A stretch of DNA of 64,000 nt, taken from Gimesia sp. Lineage in GTDB: Bacteria; Planctomycetota; Planctomycetia; Planctomycetales; Planctomycetaceae. Both the position numbers and the translations under genes were made by a program. This document shows, piece after piece, positions 17,389 through 26,257 of this stretch. The notes beneath the pieces were generated by a model that was given only the letters and a program-made list of their open reading frames with translations, searched no databases and was not told the DNA's origin. The stretch lies in contig NZ_JAVJSQ010000028.1 in the NCBI RefSeq assembly GCF_040219335.1, positions 124,001 through 188,000 on the forward strand, written 5' to 3'. The number at the start of each line of letters is the position of its first letter. The stretch's first letter is position 1.

Positions 17389-17769
17389 ATGAATGATGAA
17401 TCACAGACTCTGATCTTTGTCTACGGCACTCTCAAGCGGGGGTTCTGTCGGGCTCCGTTTCTGTCTGATCAACAGTTTCTGGAAGAAGCATGCACCGCGC
17501 CCCGTTACGCACTCTATGATTGTGGCGCGTACCCCGCACTGGTGAAAGATAACACCACAGGCATCCGCATTCAGGGCGAACTGTGGCGCGTGGATGCACG
17601 GGGGCTGGAAGTCCTTGATGAAGTCGAAGGGGTTGCCGAACAACTCTATGCCCGAGAAAGCATTGAGCTTGAGTCGCCGCTGATTTCCACGGGAGTGCAG
17701 GCTTACTTCTATCTGCCCGATGTCTCGCAGCTGCCCCGTCTGGGAGATTGCTGGACCCGACAGACCTGA
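17389..17769 (+). CDS. gamma-glutamylcyclotransferase family (AIG2-like) protein
   Basis: A 126-residue cytosolic protein with the family's opening motif VYGTLKRG at residues 10-17, a central YDCGAYPAL strand-turn, and an acidic region LDEVEGV containing the likely catalytic glutamate. Proteins of this fold cyclise gamma-glutamyl amines or peptides to 5-oxoproline, or remove gamma-glutamylamine groups. The ATG at 17389 is preferred because of GGGGAAGG eight bases upstream, although the frame is open from 17212. The exact substrate cannot be read from the sequence. Confidence 0.8.
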   Translation: MNDESQTLIFVYGTLKRGFCRAPFLSDQQFLEEACTAPRYALYDCGAYPALVKDNTTGIRIQGELWRVDARGLEVLDEVEGVAEQLYARESIELESPLISTGVQAYFYLPDVSQLPRLGDCWTRQT

Positions 17770-17852
17770 ATTTCCATGGGAGACGCTTGTGATTTTTCGT
17801 TCAGCGCCTCACAATAGCGCTGCTGACTCAAATCGCTTTTGGAGAACCCGTC

Positions 17853-18326
17853 ATGTCTGCGCCGACCAAAGCCCGCAGAACCGTATCTTACGCGTCATTA
17901 CAGGAAATTGCTGACGACGCACAACGTCTCCATGCTGCTGGTACCCCCACCACGGGAAACTGGTCGCAGGGCCAGATCTATGATCATCTGGCACGATTGA
18001 TGGATGGCTCTCTGGATGGATTCGACTTCACCGCTGCCTGGCCGTTACGCAAGATTTCGAAGTGGATCTTCAAACCACTGATTTTCAAGAAAGGCATGCC
18101 CGCCGGTTTCAAATTGAAAGGGGATGCCGGCAGAGTCCTCCTTCCAGATCCAGTCGCAGACCAGGCGGGGCTCGATCATCTGTTGCAGGCAATTCATCGT
18201 CTGCAGAACGAATCGCAGCGTCACCCCAGCCCCGTGCTCGAGGAACTGACCCGTGAAGAGTGGGATCTGCTGCATCGTCGACACGCCGAACTGCACATGA
18301 GTTTCATCGCCGAACCGGAAGCCTGA
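17853..18326 (+). CDS. DUF1569 (DinB-superfamily) protein
   Basis: A 157-residue soluble protein matching the DUF1569 pattern: an early TGNWSQGQIYDHLARLMDGS segment with a conserved His, KKGMPAGFKLKG in the middle, and a C-terminal helix DLLHRRHAELHMSF with clustered histidines. The DinB-like four-helix fold usually binds a divalent metal through three histidines and is linked to thiol-dependent transferases, but no activity is established for this subgroup. It lies 83 bases after the cyclotransferase and may be co-transcribed with it. The link to thiol chemistry is inference. Confidence 0.8.
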   Translation: MSAPTKARRTVSYASLQEIADDAQRLHAAGTPTTGNWSQGQIYDHLARLMDGSLDGFDFTAAWPLRKISKWIFKPLIFKKGMPAGFKLKGDAGRVLLPDPVADQAGLDHLLQAIHRLQNESQRHPSPVLEELTREEWDLLHRRHAELHMSFIAEPEA

Positions 18327-18350
18327 CCTCCCACCCCAACGAGGATCGAC

Positions 18351-18740
18351 GTGGACGACGAACCGAATTCTACCCCACCGGAGCCAGCACGACCGAAAAC
18401 ATTCGATGAACGCCTCCGCAGCTGGAGCCTGCTTAAGCGACTGCTGCTTGCCTTCTGTCTGCTCACCGCATCTTACATCACAGCGGCCGGCAGCGGATTG
18501 ATGATCCTGCTCATGCTGGCTTTCTCGACTGACGGCTGCCAGGACTTTCCCGATATCCTCGGCTTCTTCGTCTTTCAGTTTCCCATTTACGCACTGGGGA
18601 TCTGTACCGCCCTGCCGGCCCTGTTTCTGGCCTGCGCCTGTTCAATTCGCTGGATCATTGGCTCGATCATTTTCTGTGTGGGACTCTGTGCGTTCTGGCT
18701 TGTGGGTGGCTTCATCGCGATCGTGATGACCTGTCAGTAG
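18351..18740 (+). CDS. small membrane protein of unknown function
   Basis: A 129-residue protein with a proline-rich polar N-terminus (about 1-28) and three to four hydrophobic segments (about 32-60, 70-90, 95-125). Translation is predicted from GTG 18351, with GAGG about six bases upstream. It follows the DUF1569 gene by 24 bases, so the two are probably co-transcribed. No family recognised. A TATAAT at 18761-18766, just after its stop, may serve the next gene. Confidence 0.65.
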   Translation: MDDEPNSTPPEPARPKTFDERLRSWSLLKRLLLAFCLLTASYITAAGSGLMILLMLAFSTDGCQDFPDILGFFVFQFPIYALGICTALPALFLACACSIRWIIGSIIFCVGLCAFWLVGGFIAIVMTCQ

Positions 18741-18816
18741 AGGGATTCGTCCGCGGCGTCTATAATGCCTCTGCAGTGATCTAATGACACACAGTGAATG
18801 ATCGGAAAGGGATGCA

Positions 18817-20487
18817 ATGGCAGAGTCGCAGGGAAACAGAATCATCGTCGTCGGAGGAGTCGCGGGGGGCGCGAGTGCAGCAGCCCGGGCACGTCGCTGC
18901 GATGAACACGCGGAAATTATTCTGTTTGAGAAGGACGAATACGTCTCTTTCGCCAACTGCGGTCTGCCCTATTTTATCGGCGAGGAAATCACCGAACGCA
19001 GCAAGCTGCTCGTCGCGACCCCCGAGTTGTTTCGAAATCGCTTTAACATCGATGTCCGTACCCGGCATCTGGTGCAATCCATCAACGTCGAAAACAAAAC
19101 CGTCACGGTTCTCAATCGGGAATCGGGTGAGGTGAGCGAAGAGACCTGGGATCGGCTGATTCTCTCTACCGGTGCGGCTCCGATCACGCCCCCCTTGCCG
19201 GGCATCGAATCCGAAAACGTGTTCACACTCCGTAATCTGAATGACGCAGATGCCATCAAGGCCTTTATCGCGGAGCATGGCTGCCAGAAAGCGGTCGTCG
19301 TGGGGGCCGGCTTCATCGGACTGGAGATGGTGGAGCAGCTGCACCATCTGAAACTGGAGACAGATCTGGTCGAACTGCAGCCCCAGGTCCTGCCTCCACT
19401 CGATCCGGAAATGGCCCGCCTCGTTCAGAACGAATTGATCGATCACGACATCAAGGTGCATCTGGGAACAGCCGTCGTGACGATCCAGACTGAAAACAAC
19501 ACAGCCACCGGAGTCGAACTCGGTAACGGAACACAGATCGCTGCAGACCTGGTGATTCTGGGGATTGGCGTTTCCCCGGCGATTGAACTGGCCCAGGCCG
19601 CAGGCATTGACATCGGCGCGCGGGGCGGCATTGCCGTGAATGACTTCATGCAGACATCGCATCCGGACGTTTACGCGGTCGGCGACGCTGTCGAATATCA
19701 GCACGGCGTTCTGGGAACACCCCAGCGCATTCCGCTCGCCGGTCCCGCGAATCGCGCCGGACGTATCGCCGGTCAACATGCTGCCAGCACCTCGGCCGAC
19801 CCGATGATCGCCCCCATGGGAACGGCCATTGTTCGTGTCTTTGGCATCACCGCAGCGTTGACGGGACTCAGTAAAAAGTTCGCGGAACTCACTCAACGTA
19901 AAAATCGTTCCATCATCGTTGTCGGCAAACATCACGCCGGCTATTTCCCCGGCGCTCAGCAGCTGTTTCTCAAGCTGACCTATGATCCCGAAACAGGGCG
20001 GATCCTGGGCGCCCAGTCTGTCGGTCGTGAAGGTGTCGATAAACGTATCGACGTGATCGCCACCGCGATGAAGTTTAAAGGCACCGTCCGCGATCTGGCC
20101 GGCGTCGACCTCTGTTATGCTCCGCCCTTCGGTTCAGCCAAGGACCCGGTACACATGGCGGGGTTCGTTGCCTGCAACGACCTGGATGAACTGACCCGCA
20201 TCATCGAAGTCGATGCCGACCTCTCTGGATATCAGATTCTCGACGTCCGTTCCCAACAGGAAGTCGACGCGTTCCGCTTCCCCGAGATTACGCACATCCC
20301 CGTCGACGAACTCCGCGGTCGCCTGGATGAACTCGATGTATCGCGGCCGATCATCACCGTCTGCCATTCCGGGATGCGGGCTTATATCGCCGCCCGGATC
20401 CTGCAGCAGTCGGGTTTCGAGAACGTCCACAACCTCACCGGCGGCATGCTCATGCAACGCTTCGCCCGACCGGAGTTGTTTGAATAA
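18817..20487 (+). CDS. CoA-disulfide reductase-like flavoprotein with C-terminal rhodanese domain
   Basis: 556 residues. An N-terminal FAD-binding Rossmann motif (VVGGVAGGASAAARARR) is followed by the single redox cysteine Cys48 in FANCGLPYFIG, as in CoA-disulfide reductase and NADH oxidases. An NAD(P)H-binding motif VVVGAGFIGLEM follows. The last ~100 residues form a rhodanese domain with active Cys516 in VCHSGMRAY. This CoADR-Rhd arrangement is known to reduce CoA disulfides, persulfides or polysulfides and is cytoplasmic. The adjacent GltS-like carrier begins 38 bases later and may share its transcript. Confidence 0.9.
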   Translation: MAESQGNRIIVVGGVAGGASAAARARRCDEHAEIILFEKDEYVSFANCGLPYFIGEEITERSKLLVATPELFRNRFNIDVRTRHLVQSINVENKTVTVLNRESGEVSEETWDRLILSTGAAPITPPLPGIESENVFTLRNLNDADAIKAFIAEHGCQKAVVVGAGFIGLEMVEQLHHLKLETDLVELQPQVLPPLDPEMARLVQNELIDHDIKVHLGTAVVTIQTENNTATGVELGNGTQIAADLVILGIGVSPAIELAQAAGIDIGARGGIAVNDFMQTSHPDVYAVGDAVEYQHGVLGTPQRIPLAGPANRAGRIAGQHAASTSADPMIAPMGTAIVRVFGITAALTGLSKKFAELTQRKNRSIIVVGKHHAGYFPGAQQLFLKLTYDPETGRILGAQSVGREGVDKRIDVIATAMKFKGTVRDLAGVDLCYAPPFGSAKDPVHMAGFVACNDLDELTRIIEVDADLSGYQILDVRSQQEVDAFRFPEITHIPVDELRGRLDELDVSRPIITVCHSGMRAYIAARILQQSGFENVHNLTGGMLMQRFARPELFE

Positions 20488-20525
20488 TTTATCCTGATCA
20501 ATAAACTGGAAACCCACACCACACG

Positions 20526-21914
20526 ATGTTTGCCGACTTCGCTCTCATCTCGGTTCTGCTGGTCATCGCGCATCTTTTACGTTCCCGACTGCGTCTCCTG
20601 CAGAATCTGTTGATCCCCGCACCCATCCTGGCGGGCTTCCTCGGATTGATCGGCGGCCCGCAACTGCTGGGCTGGCTCCCCTTCAGTCTCACCGGGGATG
20701 GCAAGATTGCGATGGAGCGTTATCCCTACGAACTGATCGCGATTCTGTTTGCGACCCTCTTTCTCGGGCATCAACCCCACCGTCCCACGCTGCGAACCAT
20801 GCTCCGCGATGTCGGCGATACCTGGTTCTATAACTTCGCTGCCTACATCGGACAGTTCGGCGTCGCCCTCCTGTTCGGTCTGTATGCCCTGCCTTTGATG
20901 TTTCCTGATCTCAATCCCGGCTTTGCCCTGATGATGCCCGCCGGCTTCGCGGGGGGACACGGCACTGCAGCCGCGGTCAGCGAATCCCTGCAGGCAGGTG
21001 GCTTCAATGACGCACAAAGCCTGGGCTTCACGTTTGCCACGATTGGTCTGCTGATCGGAATCTTCGGCGGTCTGACTCTGATCAACATCGCTACCCGACG
21101 GGGCTGGACGCATCTGGTCTCTTCCGCACAGGAACTGCCCGAGAGTACCCGCTCCGGTTTCCTCACTCCGGAAGAACAGACCTCAATGGGCACCAGCACT
21201 GTCAGTGCCATGTCCCTCGATCCACTTACCTGGCACTTCGCGATCGTGATGACCGCGTTCGGTGGTGCACACGGCATCGATTACCTGTTTCGGCACGTAC
21301 TCGAATCCAAAATCATTCTGCCCCTGTTCGCAGTGGCGCTGCTGGTCAGTGCGGTATTACAACTGGTACTCGAACTCTGTCACATCGGCAAATATGTCGA
21401 TCGTCAGGTGATGGCCCGCATTGGTTCTTCGGTCTCCGATTACCTGATTGCCTTCGCGGTCGCCTCGATCAAAATCAGCGTCGTTGTTGAATACATGGCC
21501 CCGCTGATTGTCATGTCGCTGCTCGGTTTTCTCTACGCGATCGGCATGCTCTGGTTTCTGGGTCGACACCTGTTTCACAACTTCTGGTTTGAACGCAGCA
21601 TCTTCGCCTACGGCTGGATGACCGGTGTCGTCGGCATCGGTGTGCTGCTACTGCGGATTGTCGACCCGCAACTCAAATCCAAAACCCTGCAGGACTACGG
21701 CCTCGCTTTTGTTGGCATCTCACCTCTGGAGATCCTGCTGATCGTCGTCGTCCCGCCGCTCGTCGCCCGACAGATCATTCTCGCGCCTGCGATTGTCATT
21801 ATCGTGATCGCTGTTGCCTGTTTCGCCCTCTCCGCTTATCTCGTCGGCTGGTACCGCACTCCACCAGGCGAACTCCGACCCGGCGAACAGGAGATCATCG
21901 ACGACTTAAAGTAG
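20526..21914 (+). CDS. GltS-like sodium:glutamate symporter family protein
   Basis: A 462-residue polytopic protein with about eleven hydrophobic segments in two repeats. LLIPAPILAGFLGLIGG resembles the GltS motif around 'IPEPVVGG', and GFAGGHGTAAAVSESLQ resembles the conserved GGHGTA region of GltS. It would carry an acidic amino acid or other anion across the cytoplasmic membrane with Na+. The closest relatives may be the divergent GltS-like proteins of planctomycetes, so glutamate specificity is not certain. It is followed by an AT-rich spacer with a convergent small gene. Confidence 0.75.
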   Translation: MFADFALISVLLVIAHLLRSRLRLLQNLLIPAPILAGFLGLIGGPQLLGWLPFSLTGDGKIAMERYPYELIAILFATLFLGHQPHRPTLRTMLRDVGDTWFYNFAAYIGQFGVALLFGLYALPLMFPDLNPGFALMMPAGFAGGHGTAAAVSESLQAGGFNDAQSLGFTFATIGLLIGIFGGLTLINIATRRGWTHLVSSAQELPESTRSGFLTPEEQTSMGTSTVSAMSLDPLTWHFAIVMTAFGGAHGIDYLFRHVLESKIILPLFAVALLVSAVLQLVLELCHIGKYVDRQVMARIGSSVSDYLIAFAVASIKISVVVEYMAPLIVMSLLGFLYAIGMLWFLGRHLFHNFWFERSIFAYGWMTGVVGIGVLLLRIVDPQLKSKTLQDYGLAFVGISPLEILLIVVVPPLVARQIILAPAIVIIVIAVACFALSAYLVGWYRTPPGELRPGEQEIIDDLK

Positions 21915-21961
21915 TCAAAAATGCTTGCCTTTTGCGGTATTTTAGAAAGGGGCTTCCCCAA

Positions 21962-22273
21962 TTATGCTTTCACGCATTGTCCCATGACAATGAGACACTC
22001 GCCCGGTGTCGGCTGAGTATCGATCCCAAATTCTTCTGCACATTCGTGATTACGAATCTGATCAGACAGAGTATCTGGAATCCATTTGAAGCCCAGTGTG
22101 AAAATACCTCGTTTAACACAATCTGGATAAGTGATCTCTGGAACTTTAATAATTTTGGCTGCGCCAAATTCGGAACTTTCCACATCAGCTATTGCAAACA
22201 CACCGACTCCCTTATCCAGCGGGTTGATGTTTGTAAGCCACTCGGGGTCAGTTTGATTATTGGTATTAAACAT
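21962..22273 (-). CDS. small soluble protein of unknown function
   Basis: A 103-residue acidic protein with scattered cysteines and no signal or membrane segment. A weak GAG lies upstream of its ATG. The segment is AT-richer than its neighbours. No family recognised. It lies convergent with the GltS-like gene and downstream of repeat copy 22347-22380. Confidence 0.45.
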   Translation of the reverse strand: MFNTNNQTDPEWLTNINPLDKGVGVFAIADVESSEFGAAKIIKVPEITYPDCVKRGIFTLGFKWIPDTLSDQIRNHECAEEFGIDTQPTPGECLIVMGQCVKA

Positions 22274-22346
22274 AATTGATTTCTCGATATTACAATTTAA
22301 TTGTTAACGTTTTTTACTGTAGATCGATCGGTCTTTGTCCAAATAT

Positions 22347-22380
22347 TTCGTGTTTTTCGTGCCTTTCGTGGTAGCAAAAA
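22347..22380 (+). repeat. TTCGTG triple repeat, copy 1
   Basis: Three TTCGTG hexamers spaced exactly nine bases apart (22347, 22356, 22365), then GTAG and an A-run. It lies between two minus-strand genes. It is one of eight copies in the window, all in the same orientation. Confidence 0.85.
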
Positions 22381-22404
22381 CGTACTTGCTATAACGTTCG
22401 TGGT

Positions 22405-23421
22405 TCACTCCCAGCCACTCAGAACAATCTTCCCAATCGTGTGCCCCGCTTCCAGGGTTTGATGCGCCCAGCGCAGGTTCTCTGCATTGATTGGAGAGCG
22501 GACCTCGTTTACCGTACATTGCAGTTTCCCCGCATCCAGCCATTCCGAGACCCGATTCAACAGGTGATGCTGCTCGATCATATCCGGCGTCGCGAACATC
22601 GAACGCGTATACATGAACTCCCAGACCATCGTTGCTGACTTGCGTTTCATCAGCGACTGATCCAGCGGCTGCTTATTATCCACCAGTAGTACAATCTTGC
22701 CCTCGGGACGCAGCAGATCGACGGCCTGATCCCAGTGCTGGTCGGTATTGTTGAACAGCGCGATGTGATCGATCTGTGTTAAACCCAGTGCTTCCACCTG
22801 CGGACGCAGCGGCTCGAAATGATTGATGACATGGTCGGCCCCGAGTTGCTTGACCCACTCAATCGACTCCGGCCGGGATGCGGTGGTGATCACTGTCAGT
22901 CCCGCCAGCTTCGCGAGTTGGATGCCGATCGAACCGACGCCGCCGGCACCGCCTGTAATCAGAATCGTCTCACCCGCATTCCCCCCTTCCACGTCAATGC
23001 CCATCCGATCGAAGAACGATTCATACGCGGTGATGGCTGTGAGGGGAATAGCGGCTGCCTGAGAAAAGTCGAGTGATTTCGGCTTCGTTCCCACAATCCG
23101 CTCGTCGATCAACTGGTACTCGGCATTGCATCCGGGGCGGGTAATGTCACCTGCATAAAACACTTCATCACCCGGCTGGAACAGTTCCACCTCCGGTCCG
23201 ACCGCTTCGACGACTCCCGCTGCATCCCAGCCGAGCACTTTGGGAGCAGGTTCCTCCCCCTCTTGGGGAGCCCGGACTTTGGTATCCACCGGGTTGACGG
23301 CAATCGCTTTCACCGCAACCAGCAGGTCCCGCCCACCCGGCTTCGGTTGATCCAGTTCGACATCCATTAATGATGCGGGATCCTCAATCGGCAGATAACG
23401 GGTCAAACCAACGGCTTTCAT
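22405..23421 (-). CDS. zinc-type alcohol dehydrogenase family / quinone oxidoreductase (MDR superfamily)
   Basis: A 338-residue medium-chain dehydrogenase/reductase. The N-terminal GroES-like domain shows VLGWDAAGVVEAVGPEVELF. The nucleotide-binding motif ITGGAGGVGSIGIQLAKLAG sits near residue 155, which suits NADPH. Catalytic-zinc cysteine/histidine ligands are not evident, so it fits the zinc-independent quinone reductase-like subgroup that is often annotated as a 'zinc-binding' dehydrogenase. It is probably a soluble NADPH-dependent reductase of quinones or enones. It is a single gene with TTCGTG repeats on both sides. Confidence 0.85.
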   Translation of the reverse strand: MKAVGLTRYLPIEDPASLMDVELDQPKPGGRDLLVAVKAIAVNPVDTKVRAPQEGEEPAPKVLGWDAAGVVEAVGPEVELFQPGDEVFYAGDITRPGCNAEYQLIDERIVGTKPKSLDFSQAAAIPLTAITAYESFFDRMGIDVEGGNAGETILITGGAGGVGSIGIQLAKLAGLTVITTASRPESIEWVKQLGADHVINHFEPLRPQVEALGLTQIDHIALFNNTDQHWDQAVDLLRPEGKIVLLVDNKQPLDQSLMKRKSATMVWEFMYTRSMFATPDMIEQHHLLNRVSEWLDAGKLQCTVNEVRSPINAENLRWAHQTLEAGHTIGKIVLSGWE

Positions 23422-23512
23422 ATTTGAAACTCCCCTCGAGAGATGAATGGCAGAAATTCAAAGATTCTCACTTCATGTTCTAAGGAATACGCGAGGAAAT
23501 CAAGGTGCCTGT

Positions 23513-23540
23513 TTCGAGTCTTTTCTGCTTTTCGTGGTGA
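23513..23540 (+). repeat. TTCGTG triple repeat, degenerate copy 2
   Basis: TTCGAG, TTTCTG and TTCGTG at nine-base spacing (23513, 23522, 23531), followed by GTGA. This is the most diverged copy. It lies between the alcohol dehydrogenase start and the Cys-rich membrane protein. Confidence 0.55.
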
Positions 23541-23622
23541 AGGATTACAGATAACCGCTCGCGAACATCACAGAACCGGTTACAATCAAAACTGCAGGCA
23601 CGGTACAGGGGATACCGCATTC

Positions 23623-24018
23623 ATGAATTCCGAAAACAAAACAGAACGGTCTTACAGCCGGCGGCTGATGCAGCTCTCTACGATCCCGTTTCTGCTGCTG
23701 ATCGCTTACTGGGTCCTGACCTGGTTCTGGGGCACGACTGAGGTGCAACAGGCTTATGTGAAGTTCAACAGCAAAGGGCTGCCTGCCAGCGCCCGCATTT
23801 ATACGGATCGCCGTCCCGCAGATCTGGAGAGCAACTGGTATCTGATCGGTTATCCCTGTGCCCCCTGTCCGGGCATCGTCAGTCTGGAAGTCGATATGCG
23901 ACATTGTGATATCTGTCCGGGGCCCGGCCGCCAGTATTTTTTCTGGTGCCCGGGCTATCACTCCAAAGTCCCTTTCTGGGGCAGACCGGTTGCAGGGACG
24001 TACGAGGACACCGACTAA
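23623..24018 (+). CDS. small Cys-rich membrane-anchored protein, unknown function
   Basis: 131 residues from ATG 23623. There is a polar N-terminus, one hydrophobic helix (about 17-37, STIPFLLLIAYWVLTWFWG), then an extracytoplasmic-type domain with six cysteines, four of them in the pairs CAPC and CDIC. The frame is open upstream from 23443, but that part runs through the degenerate repeat. The Cys pattern could bind metal or form disulfides. It resembles no thioredoxin-fold motif I can confirm. No family recognised. Confidence 0.55.
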   Translation: MNSENKTERSYSRRLMQLSTIPFLLLIAYWVLTWFWGTTEVQQAYVKFNSKGLPASARIYTDRRPADLESNWYLIGYPCAPCPGIVSLEVDMRHCDICPGPGRQYFFWCPGYHSKVPFWGRPVAGTYEDTD

Positions 24019-24036
24019 GATTCAACGCACTTTCTT

Positions 24037-24072
24037 TTCGTGTTTTTCGTGACTTTCGTGGTAGTAAAAAAA
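24037..24072 (+). repeat. TTCGTG triple repeat, copy 3
   Basis: TTCGTG at 24037, 24046 and 24055, then GTAGT and seven A. It lies between the stop codons of two convergent genes. Confidence 0.85.
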
Positions 24073-24106
24073 CGGAACCGTATCTCTCACGATAGTCGAT
24101 TCCGGT

Positions 24107-24886
24107 TCAGAGATTGATTCCGATTCCGTTATCTTCCAGCCCCATGATTTCTCGCCAGCGGGCTTCAATCATCGCCGTATAGAGATACATGTCGGCTCCA
24201 TAGTTACCCAGCGCATAACAGTCATTCACTTCCACCAGCAACGTTTCACCGGTCGAAGTGATTCCCCAGTCCATGCTACAGGCGATGGGGCAGCTCTCGA
24301 ACGCATCCAGCGCAGACTGCATCCGCGTTCTGTCGGGGAAAGCCAGCGGATCACCCTGGTAATTAGCAACCGTTTTGATTGCACCGCGAAAAATGTACGC
24401 GCGCCATTCCGAAATGAATTCCACGACTTCCTGCACCAGGACTTCTGTTTCACCGTCGACCGCTGCGGAGGGGATCAGATCTTTGAACTCCTTGAAAACC
24501 TTTCCCGTAAATCGTTTATGTTCCCACAGCGGTTTCACGTGCAGTGCCCGGGTTTCCTCTTCCTTCTCGAATGGTTGGCGCACTTCTTCCAGTGTCGAAA
24601 TCCAGAAGTCGCGACCGATCCACTCTTTCAGACAGTCAGGCAGATCCTGCAGGTCCGGTAACGGACGCTGGGCCCGCTTGATTGCAGAACGCACCGTTCC
24701 CACGCCACCCGCAACGATGGTTTCATCGGGAAAAGACAGCAGCCCTCGATCCAGGGCGCCATCAAATAATGAGGGCGCATCAAACCGGGTGACTTCGTAA
24801 CCCCGTTCCCAAAACGTATACGCGATTCGCTCCAGGTTCAGATAATTCGGATCCCCCTTTTGTGCCTGTTGCACATACGCCCGCAT
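24107..24886 (-). CDS. ATP-grasp domain protein (DUF4343-like)
   Basis: A 259-residue soluble protein. Features consistent with ATP-grasp enzymes are the strand with paired lysine HVKPLWEHKRFTGKVFK (about 116-132), the acidic hinge TEVLVQEVVEF followed by ISEWRAYIFRG, and the C-terminal metal-binding motif LLVEVNDCYALGNYG. It resembles the DUF4343 group. Such enzymes ligate a carboxylate to an amine or thiol using ATP, but the substrate is unknown. It is a single gene, and its downstream spacer carries a TTCGTG repeat. Confidence 0.7.
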   Translation of the reverse strand: MRAYVQQAQKGDPNYLNLERIAYTFWERGYEVTRFDAPSLFDGALDRGLLSFPDETIVAGGVGTVRSAIKRAQRPLPDLQDLPDCLKEWIGRDFWISTLEEVRQPFEKEEETRALHVKPLWEHKRFTGKVFKEFKDLIPSAAVDGETEVLVQEVVEFISEWRAYIFRGAIKTVANYQGDPLAFPDRTRMQSALDAFESCPIACSMDWGITSTGETLLVEVNDCYALGNYGADMYLYTAMIEARWREIMGLEDNGIGINL

Positions 24887-24949
24887 TGTGTTCTCCCGGT
24901 CAAATTACATGTGATTCGATTTGATGTATCCAGCATAATTCATTGCTCA

Positions 24950-25438
24950 TCAGCTCACGTGTCCAAATCGACCAAAACCACCTTTGTCTCTCAAGGTACT
25001 TTCATGATGATGAAACACGACATACTGGTACTTGACGATCAGCCTCGCGATTTGACTGGCGACTAACTGGGCTGACAGACTTTGAACACTCTGTTGTTCC
25101 CACACAGCGACTGCAGAAGCGATAAGATCCAGGAGGTCTTCGATCAATGCGAGGCCATCCTCCTCGGTTCTTTTGGGCCATGTGAGCAAGTATTCTCTTA
25201 ATGGTTGATCGACTGAAGATTGCAGGCGAGTCAGAAATTTATGCTCATTCACCTCATCTGGATTACAGCGTTCTGAGAAAATATTCAGCGTGACAGCGAT
25301 GACTGTTTCAGAGGGGAAATCTTCCGTAGAACACACCCAGAAATCAATCGCGTCCAGCAATAACCTTTCCGTCAGGTAGATTCTACGATCCCAGATTTGT
25401 TCTTCATGTTGAGATCTGACTCGATATTGGAGTGTCAT
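24950..25438 (-). CDS. soluble protein of unknown function
   Basis: 162 residues from ATG 25438, with AGGAAC about eight bases upstream; a TTG seven codons earlier is less likely. It is mostly helical by composition, with no signal peptide or membrane segment. The C-terminus reads YQYVVFHHHESTLRDKGG. The region is AT-richer than its neighbours. No family recognised. Confidence 0.55.
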   Translation of the reverse strand: MTLQYRVRSQHEEQIWDRRIYLTERLLLDAIDFWVCSTEDFPSETVIAVTLNIFSERCNPDEVNEHKFLTRLQSSVDQPLREYLLTWPKRTEEDGLALIEDLLDLIASAVAVWEQQSVQSLSAQLVASQIARLIVKYQYVVFHHHESTLRDKGGFGRFGHVS

Positions 25439-25516
25439 CTTGTCTGTTCCTGTTCTCAATCAGAAAAGACGACACCGGCGAAAGAAATCAGGTTCAGTAT
25501 TACGAGATCAATTCTG

Positions 25517-25545
25517 TTCGTGTCTTTCGCGCCTTTCGTGGTAGA
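25517..25545 (+). repeat. TTCGTG triple repeat, copy 4
   Basis: TTCGTG, TTCGCG and TTCGTG at 25517, 25526 and 25535, then GTAGAA. It lies 36 bases before the DinB gene start, inside its leader region. Confidence 0.8.
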
Positions 25546-25581
25546 ATCAAACAAACTCCCCCCAGACCAGAGAGGCCCACC

Positions 25582-26121
25582 ATGACCACCGAACTGAAAA
25601 TCAACCCGCTCCTCGCTGCAACCCCCGAAATCGGTCGCTGGCTCTGGGCTCTCGCTGAAGTCCGCCAGCAGACACGCCGCGTGGTCGCCGACATCGATCA
25701 ACGCCTGCTCGACTGGCGTGGCTCTGATGGTGCTGAGAATTCCGTCGGCTCCCTGTTGTATCACATCGCCCTCGTCGAAATGTCCTGGCTCTATCTCGAC
25801 CTCCTGCAGCAGGAGTTTCCACCTGAGGTCAACGATCTTTTTCCCTTTCCGATGGCGGACGACGCCGGCAAAGTCAGTCACGTTTCCGGCGTCACTCTGC
25901 AAGAACACCTGCACCGGCTCACGACCACACGCGAAATCACACTTTCCCGATTTCAACCGATGACCCCCGACGAATGGCACCGGCTCCGACCTCCCATCAA
26001 TGACCAGCCTTACGAAACCACTCCCGAATGGGCCGTCTTCCACCTCATCGAACACGAAGCCGGCCACGCCTTCCAGATCTCCTCCCTCAAAGCCCGCTGG
26101 CAACGACTGGTTAGTAATTAA
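25582..26121 (+). CDS. DinB family protein
   Basis: 179 residues from ATG 25582. The four-helix DinB pattern shows a first metal-ligand region with VGSLLYHIALVEMSWLY (His near residue 61) and a C-terminal HLIEHEAGHAFQISSLKARW with the conserved H...H pair. DinB-like proteins are putative metal-dependent enzymes, some using mycothiol or bacillithiol. This one has no known substrate. The start is chosen over upstream in-frame codons because those run through repeat copy 4. Confidence 0.8.
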   Translation: MTTELKINPLLAATPEIGRWLWALAEVRQQTRRVVADIDQRLLDWRGSDGAENSVGSLLYHIALVEMSWLYLDLLQQEFPPEVNDLFPFPMADDAGKVSHVSGVTLQEHLHRLTTTREITLSRFQPMTPDEWHRLRPPINDQPYETTPEWAVFHLIEHEAGHAFQISSLKARWQRLVSN

Positions 26122-26257
26122 ATAGTGCACCTGGTGTCTTTTATTGTAAAATGTATTTAAAGAAGTCAGAGTCTGACACATCACATCCCTTTAAGAACAG
26201 TTCTAGTCGTGGGAGTGTCAGCCAGTTGCCCCGATAACATTTGATCTGGCGATCATC

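Noticed and set aside
18781-19935. 384-codon minus-strand frame
   Set aside because: It lies opposite the CoA-disulfide reductase gene, which has clear FAD, NAD and rhodanese motifs. The antisense frame has none.
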